Below are positions 21,451-29,545 of a stretch of 64,000 nucleotides of DNA, piece after piece. A program made the translations under genes and the position numbers. Source of the DNA: Accumulibacter jenkinsii (lineage in GTDB: Bacteria > Pseudomonadota > Gammaproteobacteria > Burkholderiales > Rhodocyclaceae). The stretch lies in NCBI GenBank assembly GCA_036625225.1, contig JAZKUF010000004.1, forward strand, positions 248,001 through 312,000, in the 5' to 3' direction. The notes under the pieces were generated by a model. The model had not been told where the DNA came from. It did not search any database and saw only the letters and a program-made list of their open reading frames with translations. The first letter of the stretch is position 1. The number at the start of each line of letters is the position of its first letter.

Positions 21451-22229
21451 CGCGTGGTTTCCTCCAGCGGCGGTTGGGGTTTGGTGAAGAAGGGAACGCG
21501 CTTGCGCCACAGCTTGAGTGCCTGCCAGTGAATGCGAACGACGACGCGCAGGGTGAGCAGAGGAAAGCGGACAAAAGCGTTCAGCAGGGGACCGCTGGCC
21601 AGCGGCTGGGCGTGGCCGGAGATCGCCGTGTGCAGGAGATCGCCGGCCGCGTCGCCGTGATCGATACGCGTCAGGCGCCAGGCCGGCGAACCGTCCTCGC
21701 CGCTTTTCGCATGAAAGCGAAAGCGGTAATGGCCGGCGACGGCCATGAACGGCGAGACATGGAAGACCTTGCGCCGGGTGATCGTTTCGCCGTCGCGAAT
21801 CGGCCGGCCGTCGGCGTGCGCCAGCAGGTAGTTGTGGCGCTCACCGAAGGTGTTGTTCACTTCGGCGAGGACGGCGATCAGCTGACCGCAACGGTCGTGG
21901 CAGAACCACAGGCTGATCGGGTTGAAGACGAAACCCAGGACCCGCGGAAAGCACTGCAACCACACTTCTCCGTTGGCGCTGATGCCCTCGCGGTGCAGCA
22001 GCTCGCGGATCCAGACGAGGGGGTGCGAACCATCGCGCGCGCCATGATCGGCAAAGCGGAAGCCAAAGAGATTCCAGCGGTTGACGGAGAACAGCGCGCT
22101 CGCCGACTGTTCGACCCGGGAGAGCGGCAACAGGCAGAAGTAGACCGGATAGACGAAGGCGTGCACCGCCGGCCGCAGACGCCGGTGCATGACGTGGCCA
22201 AGGAAGAGGCGGGCCGACGGCGAGTTCAT
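21447..22229 (-). CDS. DUF1365 protein
   Basis: A 260-residue cytoplasmic protein with the family features: HRRLRPAVHAFVYPVYF near the N-terminus, NPISLWFCHD in the middle, NTFGERHNYL, and KVFHVSPFM. DUF1365 genes commonly sit beside CFA-like methyltransferases and FAD-dependent amine-oxidase-type enzymes, as here, but the reaction is not established. Both ends overlap neighbours by ATGA. The high content of His, Tyr and Trp may matter for metal or ligand binding, which is speculation. Confidence 0.9.
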   Translation of the reverse strand: MNSPSARLFLGHVMHRRLRPAVHAFVYPVYFCLLPLSRVEQSASALFSVNRWNLFGFRFADHGARDGSHPLVWIRELLHREGISANGEVWLQCFPRVLGFVFNPISLWFCHDRCGQLIAVLAEVNNTFGERHNYLLAHADGRPIRDGETITRRKVFHVSPFMAVAGHYRFRFHAKSGEDGSPAWRLTRIDHGDAAGDLLHTAISGHAQPLASGPLLNAFVRFPLLTLRVVVRIHWQALKLWRKRVPFFTKPQPPLEETTR

Positions 22230-23554
22230 GCCACACGTTCCTTGCGCCGGCCAGCCGCCGGCGCTGCCGAGGCGGGCCTGACGCCCTGCCAGGGGGCACG
22301 ACAGTCGAGCGCATTGGCCACCTGCAGCGCCGACTGCAAGCCGTCCTCATGAAAACCGTAACCGTGCCAGGCGCCGCAGAACCAGACGCCATCGGCGCCT
22401 GAAATCGCCGGCAGGTCACGCTGCGCCTCAATCGCCGCGGCGTCGAAGATCGGATGGGCATAGTCGAATTCGGCGATCACCCGCTCGGCGGCGGGCTCGC
22501 GCTGCGGATTCAGCGACACCATCAGCGGCGTTCTGAACGGCAGCGGCTGCAGACGGTTGATCAGATAGGAGACGCTGACCGGACGGCGGTCGGGTTGGCC
22601 GGCGCTCGCGAGGTAGTTCCACGCCGACCAGAGAGCCGGCGAGCGCGGCAGGAGCGCCGGGTCGGTGTGCAGGACGGCACGGTTCGGCGCGTAGCGGATG
22701 GCGCCGAGCAGACGCCGCTCGGCCGGCGTCGCGGCATCGCCGAGGATGGCGAGCGCCTGGTCGCTGTGGCAGGCGAGGACGACCGCGTCGTACGGCTCGA
22801 CCGCGCCGTCACTATGGACCGTCAGTCCGCTCGGGCTGCGCCGGACCTGGCGCACCGCCGTCGCCAGCCGGATGTCATCGATCGCGGCGGCCAGCCGGCG
22901 CACGTACTCGCGGCCGCCGCCCTTGACCGTGCGCCAGAGCGGCCGGTCGAAGACCTGCAGCAGGCCGTGATTGCGGCAGAAGCGAACGAAGCTCGCGAGC
23001 GGGTAGTCGAGCATCTGGCCCGCCGGGCAGGACCAGATCGCCGCCGCCATCGGCAGCAGATACCACTCGGCAAAAGGCCGCGAATAAGCGCCGGCGGCAA
23101 GGAAATCGCGCAGGCTGCGGCGGTCGTCGGGAAAGGCATCGAGCCAGGCGACGCTGTCGCGGTTGAAGCGCAGGATGTCGGCCAGCATGCGCCAGAAATC
23201 GCGCCGCAACAGATTGCGCTTCTGGCCAAAGACGGTCGCGAGGCTGCTGCCGGCCCACTCCAGCCGCGGCTCTTCGAGGCTCACCGAGAAGGACATCTCG
23301 GTCGCGACGCTGGCCACCCCGAGATGGGCGAAGAGGGCCGTCAGATGGGGATAGGTCTGGCTGTTATAGACCAGGAAACCGGTATCGACCGGATGACTGA
23401 CGCCGTCCACGGTCACATCGACGGTGTTGGTGTGGCCGCCGAGGTTTGCCGCGGCTTCGTAGAGGGTCACCTGGTGCTGCTGCGACAGCAGCCAGGCCGT
23501 GGCGAGGCCCGAGATTCCCGAACCGACGACAGCGATCCGCTGGCTGGCGCGCAT
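22226..23554 (-). CDS. FAD-dependent oxidoreductase (amine-oxidase fold)
   Basis: A 442-residue flavoprotein with an N-terminal dinucleotide-binding motif AVVGSGISGLA (8-18) followed by YEAAANLGGHTNTV, the pattern of the flavin amine oxidase / phytoene desaturase group. The C-terminal FAD-binding segment WFCGAWHGYGFHEDGLQSA is intact. The ribosome binding site GGAAGGA sits six bases before the ATG at 23554 and only one base before the ATG at 23560, so 23554 is chosen. Frames reaching 23734 are antisense extensions into folE2. It probably oxidises or desaturates an acyl chain made by the CFA-like enzyme. Confidence 0.9.
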   Translation of the reverse strand: MRASQRIAVVGSGISGLATAWLLSQQHQVTLYEAAANLGGHTNTVDVTVDGVSHPVDTGFLVYNSQTYPHLTALFAHLGVASVATEMSFSVSLEEPRLEWAGSSLATVFGQKRNLLRRDFWRMLADILRFNRDSVAWLDAFPDDRRSLRDFLAAGAYSRPFAEWYLLPMAAAIWSCPAGQMLDYPLASFVRFCRNHGLLQVFDRPLWRTVKGGGREYVRRLAAAIDDIRLATAVRQVRRSPSGLTVHSDGAVEPYDAVVLACHSDQALAILGDAATPAERRLLGAIRYAPNRAVLHTDPALLPRSPALWSAWNYLASAGQPDRRPVSVSYLINRLQPLPFRTPLMVSLNPQREPAAERVIAEFDYAHPIFDAAAIEAQRDLPAISGADGVWFCGAWHGYGFHEDGLQSALQVANALDCRAPWQGVRPASAAPAAGRRKERVA

Positions 23555-23570
23555 GCTCATTCCTTCCGGC

Positions 23571-24437
23571 TCAGGCACTGCGCTCACCCCTGCCGGCGAA
23601 GTCGCCGTGGCCGCTTTTTTCGCCATCCTTTTCATCGCGACCATTTTCGCCACTGATCTGGGCGTAGGCGGAGTGGTTGTGAATCGACTCGAAGTTCTCC
23701 GACCTGACCGTCCACCGCGCGATCCGCGGCTCATTCATCAGGCGCAGCGCGAGGTCGCGCACGAGGTCCTCGACGAACTTCGGGTTGTCGTAGGCGCGCT
23801 CGGTCACCCACTTCTCGTCCGGCCGCTTGAGCAGGCCATAGACCTCGCACGAGGCCTCGTCCTCGGCCAGGCGAACGAGCTCGTCAGGGCTCATCGGCGA
23901 GCGCAGCCGGGCGCTGATCGTCAGATGCGAGCGCTGGTTGTGGGCGCCATAGTCGCTGATTTCCTTGGAACACGGGCAGAGGCTGGTCACCGGCGCGACG
24001 ATCTCGAGCGTGAATTCGCGCGCCCGACCTGGGCGCTGGCGGACGATCATCCGGACATCGTAGTCGAGCAGACTCTCGACCCCCGAGACCGGCGCGGCCT
24101 TGCGGATGAAATAAGGGAAAGCAAGCTCGATCTCGCCACTTTGCGCATCGAGCCGCAGCAGCATGTCGTCAAAAAGCGCCAGCAGGCCGGGAGCGTCGAG
24201 CGGCGGGCGCGGCTGTTCGAGGATTTCGACGAAGCGCGACATGTGCGTCCCCTTGACTTCCGGCGGCAGACCGACCGCCATCGACAGCTCGGCGACCGTA
24301 TGCTGCACCTTGCCGGCAGCGTCGAGCAGCGCCAGCGGATAGCGCAGCCCCTTGACGCCGACCTTGTGGATCGCGAGCTGCCGCAGGTCGGCACGCGCCT
24401 GGATATCGGGCAGGAAGAAGCAGTCGGGAGCATTCAT
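23571..24437 (-). CDS. folE2: GTP cyclohydrolase FolE2 (type IB)
   Basis: FolE2 converts GTP to 7,8-dihydroneopterin triphosphate, the entry to folate and other pterins, and unlike FolE1 can use metals other than zinc. The 288-residue protein has KGTHMSRF (62-69), the cysteine region SLCPCSKEISDYGAHNQRS (C154, C156), and SENFESIHNHSAYAQ near the end, with a non-conserved acidic/basic tail. It is the first gene of the operon, 16 bases before the FAD oxidoreductase. A pterin enzyme leading a lipid operon recalls light-responsive clusters where pterins serve photolyase or cryptochrome, but no photolyase gene is in the window. Confidence 0.95.
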   Translation of the reverse strand: MNAPDCFFLPDIQARADLRQLAIHKVGVKGLRYPLALLDAAGKVQHTVAELSMAVGLPPEVKGTHMSRFVEILEQPRPPLDAPGLLALFDDMLLRLDAQSGEIELAFPYFIRKAAPVSGVESLLDYDVRMIVRQRPGRAREFTLEIVAPVTSLCPCSKEISDYGAHNQRSHLTISARLRSPMSPDELVRLAEDEASCEVYGLLKRPDEKWVTERAYDNPKFVEDLVRDLALRLMNEPRIARWTVRSENFESIHNHSAYAQISGENGRDEKDGEKSGHGDFAGRGERSA

Positions 24438-24563
24438 GGCAGGGTCTCCGGAAGGACGGGTTCAATTGAGGCGAAAGAATGCGGGTGATGGGTCGTCCGC
24501 AGCGATGACGCAAGGCCTTCGGGAAGCGCCAGCGACCACACCTGGGAGAAAGAATTTCATTTT

Positions 24564-24579
24564 TGTCTTGGACAAATTT
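24564..24579. promoter_or_regulatory. operator copy downstream of the folE2 promoter
   Basis: TGTCTTGGACAAATTT. The core TGTCTTGGACA is itself a near-palindrome. It lies about +6 to +21 relative to the predicted folE2 start. It is the inverted partner (15 of 16 bases) of the copy at 24633-24648, so a bound repressor could block or loop the promoter between them. Confidence 0.65.
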
Positions 24580-24591
24580 CAATTAATCTTG

Positions 24592-24620
24592 ATGCTATCC
24601 GGCGTTTATCGCCATGTCAA
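24592..24620 (-). promoter_or_regulatory. sigma70-type promoter of the folE2 operon
   Basis: On the minus strand TTGACA (24620-24615) and TAGCAT (24597-24592) are separated by exactly 17 bases, an excellent housekeeping promoter aimed at folE2. The predicted start of transcription is near 24585, leaving a leader of about 150 bases. Confidence 0.75.
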
Positions 24621-24632
24621 CGGTTATTTGTT

Positions 24633-24648
24633 AAATTTGTCCAGGACA
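24633..24648. promoter_or_regulatory. operator copy upstream of the folE2 promoter
   Basis: AAATTTGTCCAGGACA, whose core TGTCCAGGACA is a perfect 5+1+5 palindrome. It lies 12 bases upstream of the folE2 -35 box and ends five bases before the plus-strand ATG of the BrnA-like fragment, so one regulator could control both directions. Confidence 0.65.
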
Positions 24649-24653
24649 TTTCA

Positions 24654-24840
24654 ATGAACAGGAATGCTGTTTTGACGCCCTCTGATGAACACGCTGCAAT
24701 CAACCAGACTGACATCGACAGCGGCCGGCAGCGCCTCGGCAAGCGTGTCGAGGGCCGAGTGGCGCCAGCCAAGAAGCGCGTCACGCGGTATCTCGATGTC
24801 GCGCTGATTGAGCATTTCAAGGCCATGGCCGGTGAGCCAG
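24654..24840 (+). pseudogene. BrnA-like antitoxin fragment
   Basis: A plus-strand frame opens with MNRNAVLTPSDEHAAIN behind AGGA, then continues into KKRVTRYLDVALIEHFKAMAGE. That layout (polar N-terminus, basic linker, RLD-x-LIEHFKA ribbon-helix-helix) resembles BrnA-family antitoxins. After about residue 62 the similarity stops and the frame runs out of phase into the kinase gene, so the gene is probably truncated or frameshifted. No BrnT toxin gene is next to it. The remaining spacer up to 24952 shows nothing else. Confidence 0.45.
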
Positions 24841-24952
24841 CGGTAGAAGCAAAGACAAAACAGGGGCTTCCTGTGCCATCGTGCACAATCCCCGCTGCAG
24901 CTTCTTGTAGACTGGTGGCCCTGTCCGATACGCCAAATGAGCCCGTTTTTCG

Positions 24953-27900
24953 ATGCGCGCGCGCAATCCTTTCCATTTCACCGTTTGGCGTCTACTGCTG
25001 GGTTTGCTGTGCTGCGTGCCGGCCGCCGGCTTTGCCGTGCCGCTCGAGAAGGTGGTGCTGCAACTCAAGTGGTTTCACCAGTTCCAGTTTGCCGGTTACT
25101 ACGCTGCCAAGGCGCAGGGTTACTACGCGGCAGAAGGGCTCGAGGTCGAGATTAGCCCGCGCGACCCCGGCGTCGATCCGGTCGGGCAGGTCAGTTCCGG
25201 CCAGGCAAATTACGGCATCGGCGATTCCGGTCTGCTTGGCGCTTACGCCCGGGGCGCGCCGATCGTTGCCCTGGCGGCGGTCTTTCAGCATGATCCGCTG
25301 GTCTTCGTCAGCCGTCGGCAGTCGGACATCATCAGCCCTTATGAGATGGCGGGCAAGCGCATCATGTTCGATGCCAGTGGCGGCAATGATGCGCCGCTGC
25401 GCGCCCTGCTCGCCGAAAGCGGCTTGACACCAGACCGCTACACCTTCGTCCAGCATACCTTCAACAACGACGACTTTACCAGCGGCAAGGTCGATGTCAT
25501 GTCGGCCTACCTGACCAACGAGATCTTTCATTTCCGGCAGCAGGGAACGCCGATCAACCTCATCAACCCGCAGAGCTACGGGGTGGATTTCTATGGCGAC
25601 CTGATCTTTACCAGCGAGAATGAGCTGCAGGCCCATCCGGGGCGGGCCGAACGATTTTTGCGTGCCAGCCTGAAGGGCTGGCAATACGCGCTGGACCATC
25701 CGGAGGAGGTGATCCAGCTCATCCGGCAGGACTATCGGAGTGCGTCTGACCTCGACCATCTGCGTTTCGAAGCGGCGGCCGTGCGCAAGCTGATCCTGCC
25801 GGAAAGCATCCCGCTCGGCCACATCGACCCTGCCCGGTTGCGGCGAGTGGCTTCGCTCTATGCCGAACAGAAGCTTGCGCCGCCGCTTTCCGACCGTCAG
25901 CTGAAGCAGTTCATCTTCGCCAGTCGGCGGTCGCTGGTGCTGACCGAGGAGGAACGCGCCTGGTTGCGCGCGCATCCGGTGATCCGCGTCGGGATCGACC
26001 GCGAATTCGCGCCTTACGAATGGATCAACGACAAAGGCGATTTTGTCGGCATGAACGCCGACCTGCTGCGCATGCTCGAAGCGCGCCTGGGCGTGCGCTT
26101 CGAAGTGGTCAGGGACAAGACCTGGCAACAGACGCTGGACATGGCGCGTGCAGGAGAACTCGACATGCTCACGGACGCCGTGAACACGCCCGAGCGGCGA
26201 ACTTTTCTCGGCTTCACCGAACCCTACGTCAATTCCCCGATTGTCATCATCAACGACGGACGACTGGGTTACATCGCCGGCCTTCACCATCTCTACGGCA
26301 AGGTCGTTGCGGTCAAGCAGGGCTACTTCATGCAGGAGGTGATGGCGGCAGAGCACCCGCTGATCAAGCTCCTTCCGAGCCCGGATGAAGCGACGGCCCT
26401 GGCGCTGGTGAAAAGCGGCGAGGCCGATGCCTATGTCGGAGACGCCCCCGCGCTGAATTACCTGATTCAACAGCCAGAACATCTGAGCCTGCGTTTTTCC
26501 GGCACCACCGAGTACCGTAGCGCGCACAGCATGGCCGTAACGCATCGGCACCCGGAACTGCTCGGCATTCTCGACAAGACTCTGGCGGCGATTCCCCAGA
26601 GCGAACTCGACACCCTGCTCAATCGCTGGATGGGTGCACGCATCGAACAGGGGGTCTCGACCCGAACGGTTTTCCTGTCCGGTGCGGCCCTGTTGTCGAT
26701 CCTGGCGCTGTTTGCCTTGTGGGTGTACCAGTTGCGGCGCGAGGTGGTGGCGCGCAAGGAGGCCGAGATTCACCTGCGCCGCAGCGAAAAGAAGCTCACC
26801 GACATTCTCGACCACATGAGTGCCAATATCTTCCTCAAGGACGTCGCGGGGCGTTACCTCTACGTCAACCAACAGGTGTGCGCACTCTGGCAAACCACGC
26901 TGGATAGGGTGGTCGGCGCGACGGATGCCGCTTTCTTCGACGCCGACGCCACCCAGGTCATTCACTGCCACGACCGCCAGGTGCTCGATCACGGGAAGAC
27001 GATCAAAGCCGAGGAAGTGCTGGCCGCGAACGCGGATGGAGAGACGCGCACCTACTGGACCGAGAAGTTGCCCTTGCGGGATGAAACGGGTCGAATTTAT
27101 GCCCTGCTCGGCGTCTCCACCGACATTTCGCAGCGCAAGCTGGCGGAGCAGCGCCTGCAGACGGCGTATGCCGAACTCGACGAGTACCGCCAGCACCTGG
27201 AGCAGATGGTCGCGGCACGGACCCTCGAGCTGGCAAGATCCAAGGCCGTCGCCGAGGCAGCAAATATCGCGAAAAGCGCTTTTCTGGCCAACATGTCGCA
27301 CGAAATCCGCACCCCGATGAACGGCATCCTCGGTCTCGCCGGCTTGATGCGGCGATCCCGTGTGACGCCCATGCAGGCCGCGCAGCTCGATAAGATCATG
27401 GCCTCGGGACAGCACCTGCTCGCCATCATCAATGACATTCTCGACCTCTCGAAGATCGAAGCCGGGAAGCTCGTTCTGGAAGAACGGGACTTCGCGCTCG
27501 ACGACGTGCTGAACTCGGTCTTTGCGGTCGTCAACGACTCGCTGATCGCCAGGGGACTCACCCTGCAGACCGACGTCTCCGGCATGCCGCAGACCCTGCG
27601 TGGCGACCCCACCCGCCTGTCACAGGCGCTGGTCAATTACCTCGGCAACGCCGTCAAATTCACCGAGCGCGGCAGCATCACGCTGGCGGCCTGCGTCGCC
27701 GAGGAGACCGACGGCGCTTACCTGCTGCGTTTCGCGGTCAGCGATACCGGCATCGGCATGACGGCGCAACAGCAGACGCGACTCTTCGCCGCTTTCGAGC
27801 AGGGGGACCAGTCGGTGACTCGCCAGTACGGCGGCACCGGCCTGGGCCTCGCCATCACCCGCCGCATCGCCGAAATGATGGGCGGCGAGGTCGGCGTCGA

Positions 27901-28849
27901 CAGCACCCTCGGGCAGGGCAGCACCTTCTGGTTCACGGCCCGGATGGGTCGAACGCCGGCGGGCGCCGCCAACCCCGCACCGCTGCCGGAAGTAGGAGCC
28001 GAAGTCATCCTGATCAGGGAATATTGCGGCACCCGCGTGTTGCTGGTCGAGGACGATGCCATCAGCCAGGAGGTGGCGCAGTTGCTGTTGCTGGAAGTGG
28101 GACTGCATCCTGACCTCGCGAGCGACGGCCGGGAAGCGCTCTGCATGGCGGCAGAAAATGATTATGCGGCCATCCTGATGGACGTGCAGATGCCCCGCAT
28201 GGATGGCCTGGAGGCGACGCGATCGATTCGCCAACTGCCGGGATGCGCGACAGTCCCGATTCTGGCGATGACCGCCAATGCCTTCGTCGAGGATCGTGAG
28301 CGCTGCCTGGCGGCGGGAATGAATGGCTTCATCGCCAAGCCGGTCGATCGCGAGGCCCTTTATGCGACGCTCCTGATCGGGCTTCGCTCGGCTTCCCCGG
28401 CCCCCCGGGTCACACCGGCGCCGCGGATCGAGAGTGCACCGACACCGACGCCGACGGCGATGGGGACTGAAGCTGAAGCGTTACCGGGGCTGGGGAACAT
28501 TCCCGGAGTCGATCGCCGGCGAGGACTCGCGATCGCGGGCGGCAACGCGGCCAGGCAGGCGCGATTTCTGTCGCTTTTCGCCACCACCCACAGGGAGGAC
28601 TCGAGCCATCTGTCGGCGGCCCTCGCGGCGCAGGATCGATCCTTGCTGCGCAGCCTCGCCCATACCCTGAAAGGCACTGCCGGCAACATCGGTGCGCTGC
28701 AGGCGGCCGAATGCGCAGAGGCTCTCGATGCCGCCCTCCATGACGCCGCGCCATGGGAGGTGATCGAGCGGCACTGCGCCGACCTGATCGCAGAATTGAC
28801 GCAGCTGATCAACGGCATCGGCGCCGCGCTGGAGGAGACTTCACAATGA
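24953..28849 (+). CDS. hybrid sensor histidine kinase with two periplasmic binding-protein domains
   Basis: A 1298-residue inner-membrane sensor. Domains in order: signal peptide (1-28); NMT1/THI5-type binding protein (about 32-260; VVLQLKWFHQFQFAGYYAA); family 3 solute-binding protein (about 344-562; VIRVGIDREFAPYEW); one membrane helix (573-592); PAS (about 612-728); coiled coil (732-765); HisKA with phosphoacceptor H783 (SHEIRTPMNG); ATPase with N899, DTGIG (931-935) and GTGLGL; receiver with D1077 (LMDVQM); proline-rich linker; Hpt with H1237 (AHTLKGTAGN). All phosphorelay residues are present. It may sense a pyrimidine- or amino-acid-like ligand. No output regulator gene is adjacent. Confidence 0.93.
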   Translation: MRARNPFHFTVWRLLLGLLCCVPAAGFAVPLEKVVLQLKWFHQFQFAGYYAAKAQGYYAAEGLEVEISPRDPGVDPVGQVSSGQANYGIGDSGLLGAYARGAPIVALAAVFQHDPLVFVSRRQSDIISPYEMAGKRIMFDASGGNDAPLRALLAESGLTPDRYTFVQHTFNNDDFTSGKVDVMSAYLTNEIFHFRQQGTPINLINPQSYGVDFYGDLIFTSENELQAHPGRAERFLRASLKGWQYALDHPEEVIQLIRQDYRSASDLDHLRFEAAAVRKLILPESIPLGHIDPARLRRVASLYAEQKLAPPLSDRQLKQFIFASRRSLVLTEEERAWLRAHPVIRVGIDREFAPYEWINDKGDFVGMNADLLRMLEARLGVRFEVVRDKTWQQTLDMARAGELDMLTDAVNTPERRTFLGFTEPYVNSPIVIINDGRLGYIAGLHHLYGKVVAVKQGYFMQEVMAAEHPLIKLLPSPDEATALALVKSGEADAYVGDAPALNYLIQQPEHLSLRFSGTTEYRSAHSMAVTHRHPELLGILDKTLAAIPQSELDTLLNRWMGARIEQGVSTRTVFLSGAALLSILALFALWVYQLRREVVARKEAEIHLRRSEKKLTDILDHMSANIFLKDVAGRYLYVNQQVCALWQTTLDRVVGATDAAFFDADATQVIHCHDRQVLDHGKTIKAEEVLAANADGETRTYWTEKLPLRDETGRIYALLGVSTDISQRKLAEQRLQTAYAELDEYRQHLEQMVAARTLELARSKAVAEAANIAKSAFLANMSHEIRTPMNGILGLAGLMRRSRVTPMQAAQLDKIMASGQHLLAIINDILDLSKIEAGKLVLEERDFALDDVLNSVFAVVNDSLIARGLTLQTDVSGMPQTLRGDPTRLSQALVNYLGNAVKFTERGSITLAACVAEETDGAYLLRFAVSDTGIGMTAQQQTRLFAAFEQGDQSVTRQYGGTGLGLAITRRIAEMMGGEVGVDSTLGQGSTFWFTARMGRTPAGAANPAPLPEVGAEVILIREYCGTRVLLVEDDAISQEVAQLLLLEVGLHPDLASDGREALCMAAENDYAAILMDVQMPRMDGLEATRSIRQLPGCATVPILAMTANAFVEDRERCLAAGMNGFIAKPVDREALYATLLIGLRSASPAPRVTPAPRIESAPTPTPTAMGTEAEALPGLGNIPGVDRRRGLAIAGGNAARQARFLSLFATTHREDSSHLSAALAAQDRSLLRSLAHTLKGTAGNIGALQAAECAEALDAALHDAAPWEVIERHCADLIAELTQLINGIGAALEETSQ

Positions 28850-29340
28850 TCTGTCAGGGGCGTTGGCGAGCGTCGTGATCTTCTGTTTGATCTTGCGGAC
28901 GTAGGCGACATCCCGCTCGATGCAGTCGCGGATCTGCTCGGGATTCATGCCGCCGAGCACTCGCCGGATGTATGCCTTAATCTCCGGGTCGGTGATCGGG
29001 TACATGTTGCCGACCAGTTCCGTCAGCCAGGACACCAGATTCATGATCTGGCTATCGACCGACAGGCTCAGCAGGTAGGTCGAGTAGCGCACGCGCCCCG
29101 GGCGGCCAGCTTGAACGCCCGCGGGGCGTAGTTCTCTTCGCCCAGTTGCTCCAGGTCGACGCGATGGACTTCGCTCTCGACATCGTCGAAGGAGATCGTT
29201 GAATCGCTCTGGGAGAGCTTGAACGCCTTCAACAACTCTTCGCGCTCGAACAACGGGAAGGGCGGGTCCGCGTCGAAGAAGCCGCCGTTCGGTACCTGAA
29301 TGAAGAACTGCGGCGCCGCACGGCCAGCGCCTCTTGGCGA
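28841..29340 (-). pseudogene. C-terminal remnant of a type III restriction/helicase (Res-like) subunit
   Basis: Two overlapping minus-strand frames together read as one protein tail. One runs FFIQVPNGGFFDADPPFPLF then FKLSQSDSTISFDDVESEVH to FKLAARG near 29100. The other continues RYSTYLLSLSVDSQIMNLV to IRRVLGGMNPEQIRDCIERD and stops at 28841. A frameshift near 29095 separates them and no N-terminal helicase part exists upstream. The tail resembles Res subunits of type III restriction systems; a related DEAD-box helicase cannot be excluded. Its end overlaps the kinase gene by nine bases on the opposite strand. Confidence 0.55.
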
Positions 29341-29362
29341 AACAGATCCTTCAAGCGATGTC

Positions 29363-29395
29363 GGAGAGCATACAGGATGAGTCGGAGAACTTATC
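29363..29395. repeat. left copy of a perfect 33-bp inverted repeat (IS630-type end)
   Basis: Begins GGAGAGCATACAGG and ends GAGAACTTATC. It is the exact reverse complement of 31463-31495. Weaker similarity continues rightwards for about 25 more bases (CGCTTATCGACAA). Between here and the heparinase stop at 29546 nothing else was recognised. Confidence 0.85.
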
Positions 29396-29545
29396 TGGGA
29401 GCGCTTATCGACAAATTATGCATAATTTTCGAAGGCGAGCCGAGGGTACTCGGAGTTACCGTGCACCGCGTCCTTGCGCACCCCCGGCTTAGTGTCTCGC
29501 AAATGCGTGCCGGCCTTCTGCGTCTCGTGGCTGGCTTTGAAACGG

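Noticed and set aside
24992..27415. 807-codon minus-strand open frame opposite the sensor kinase
   Set aside because: Antisense to a kinase whose domains are all intact; no recognisable motif or ribosome binding site.
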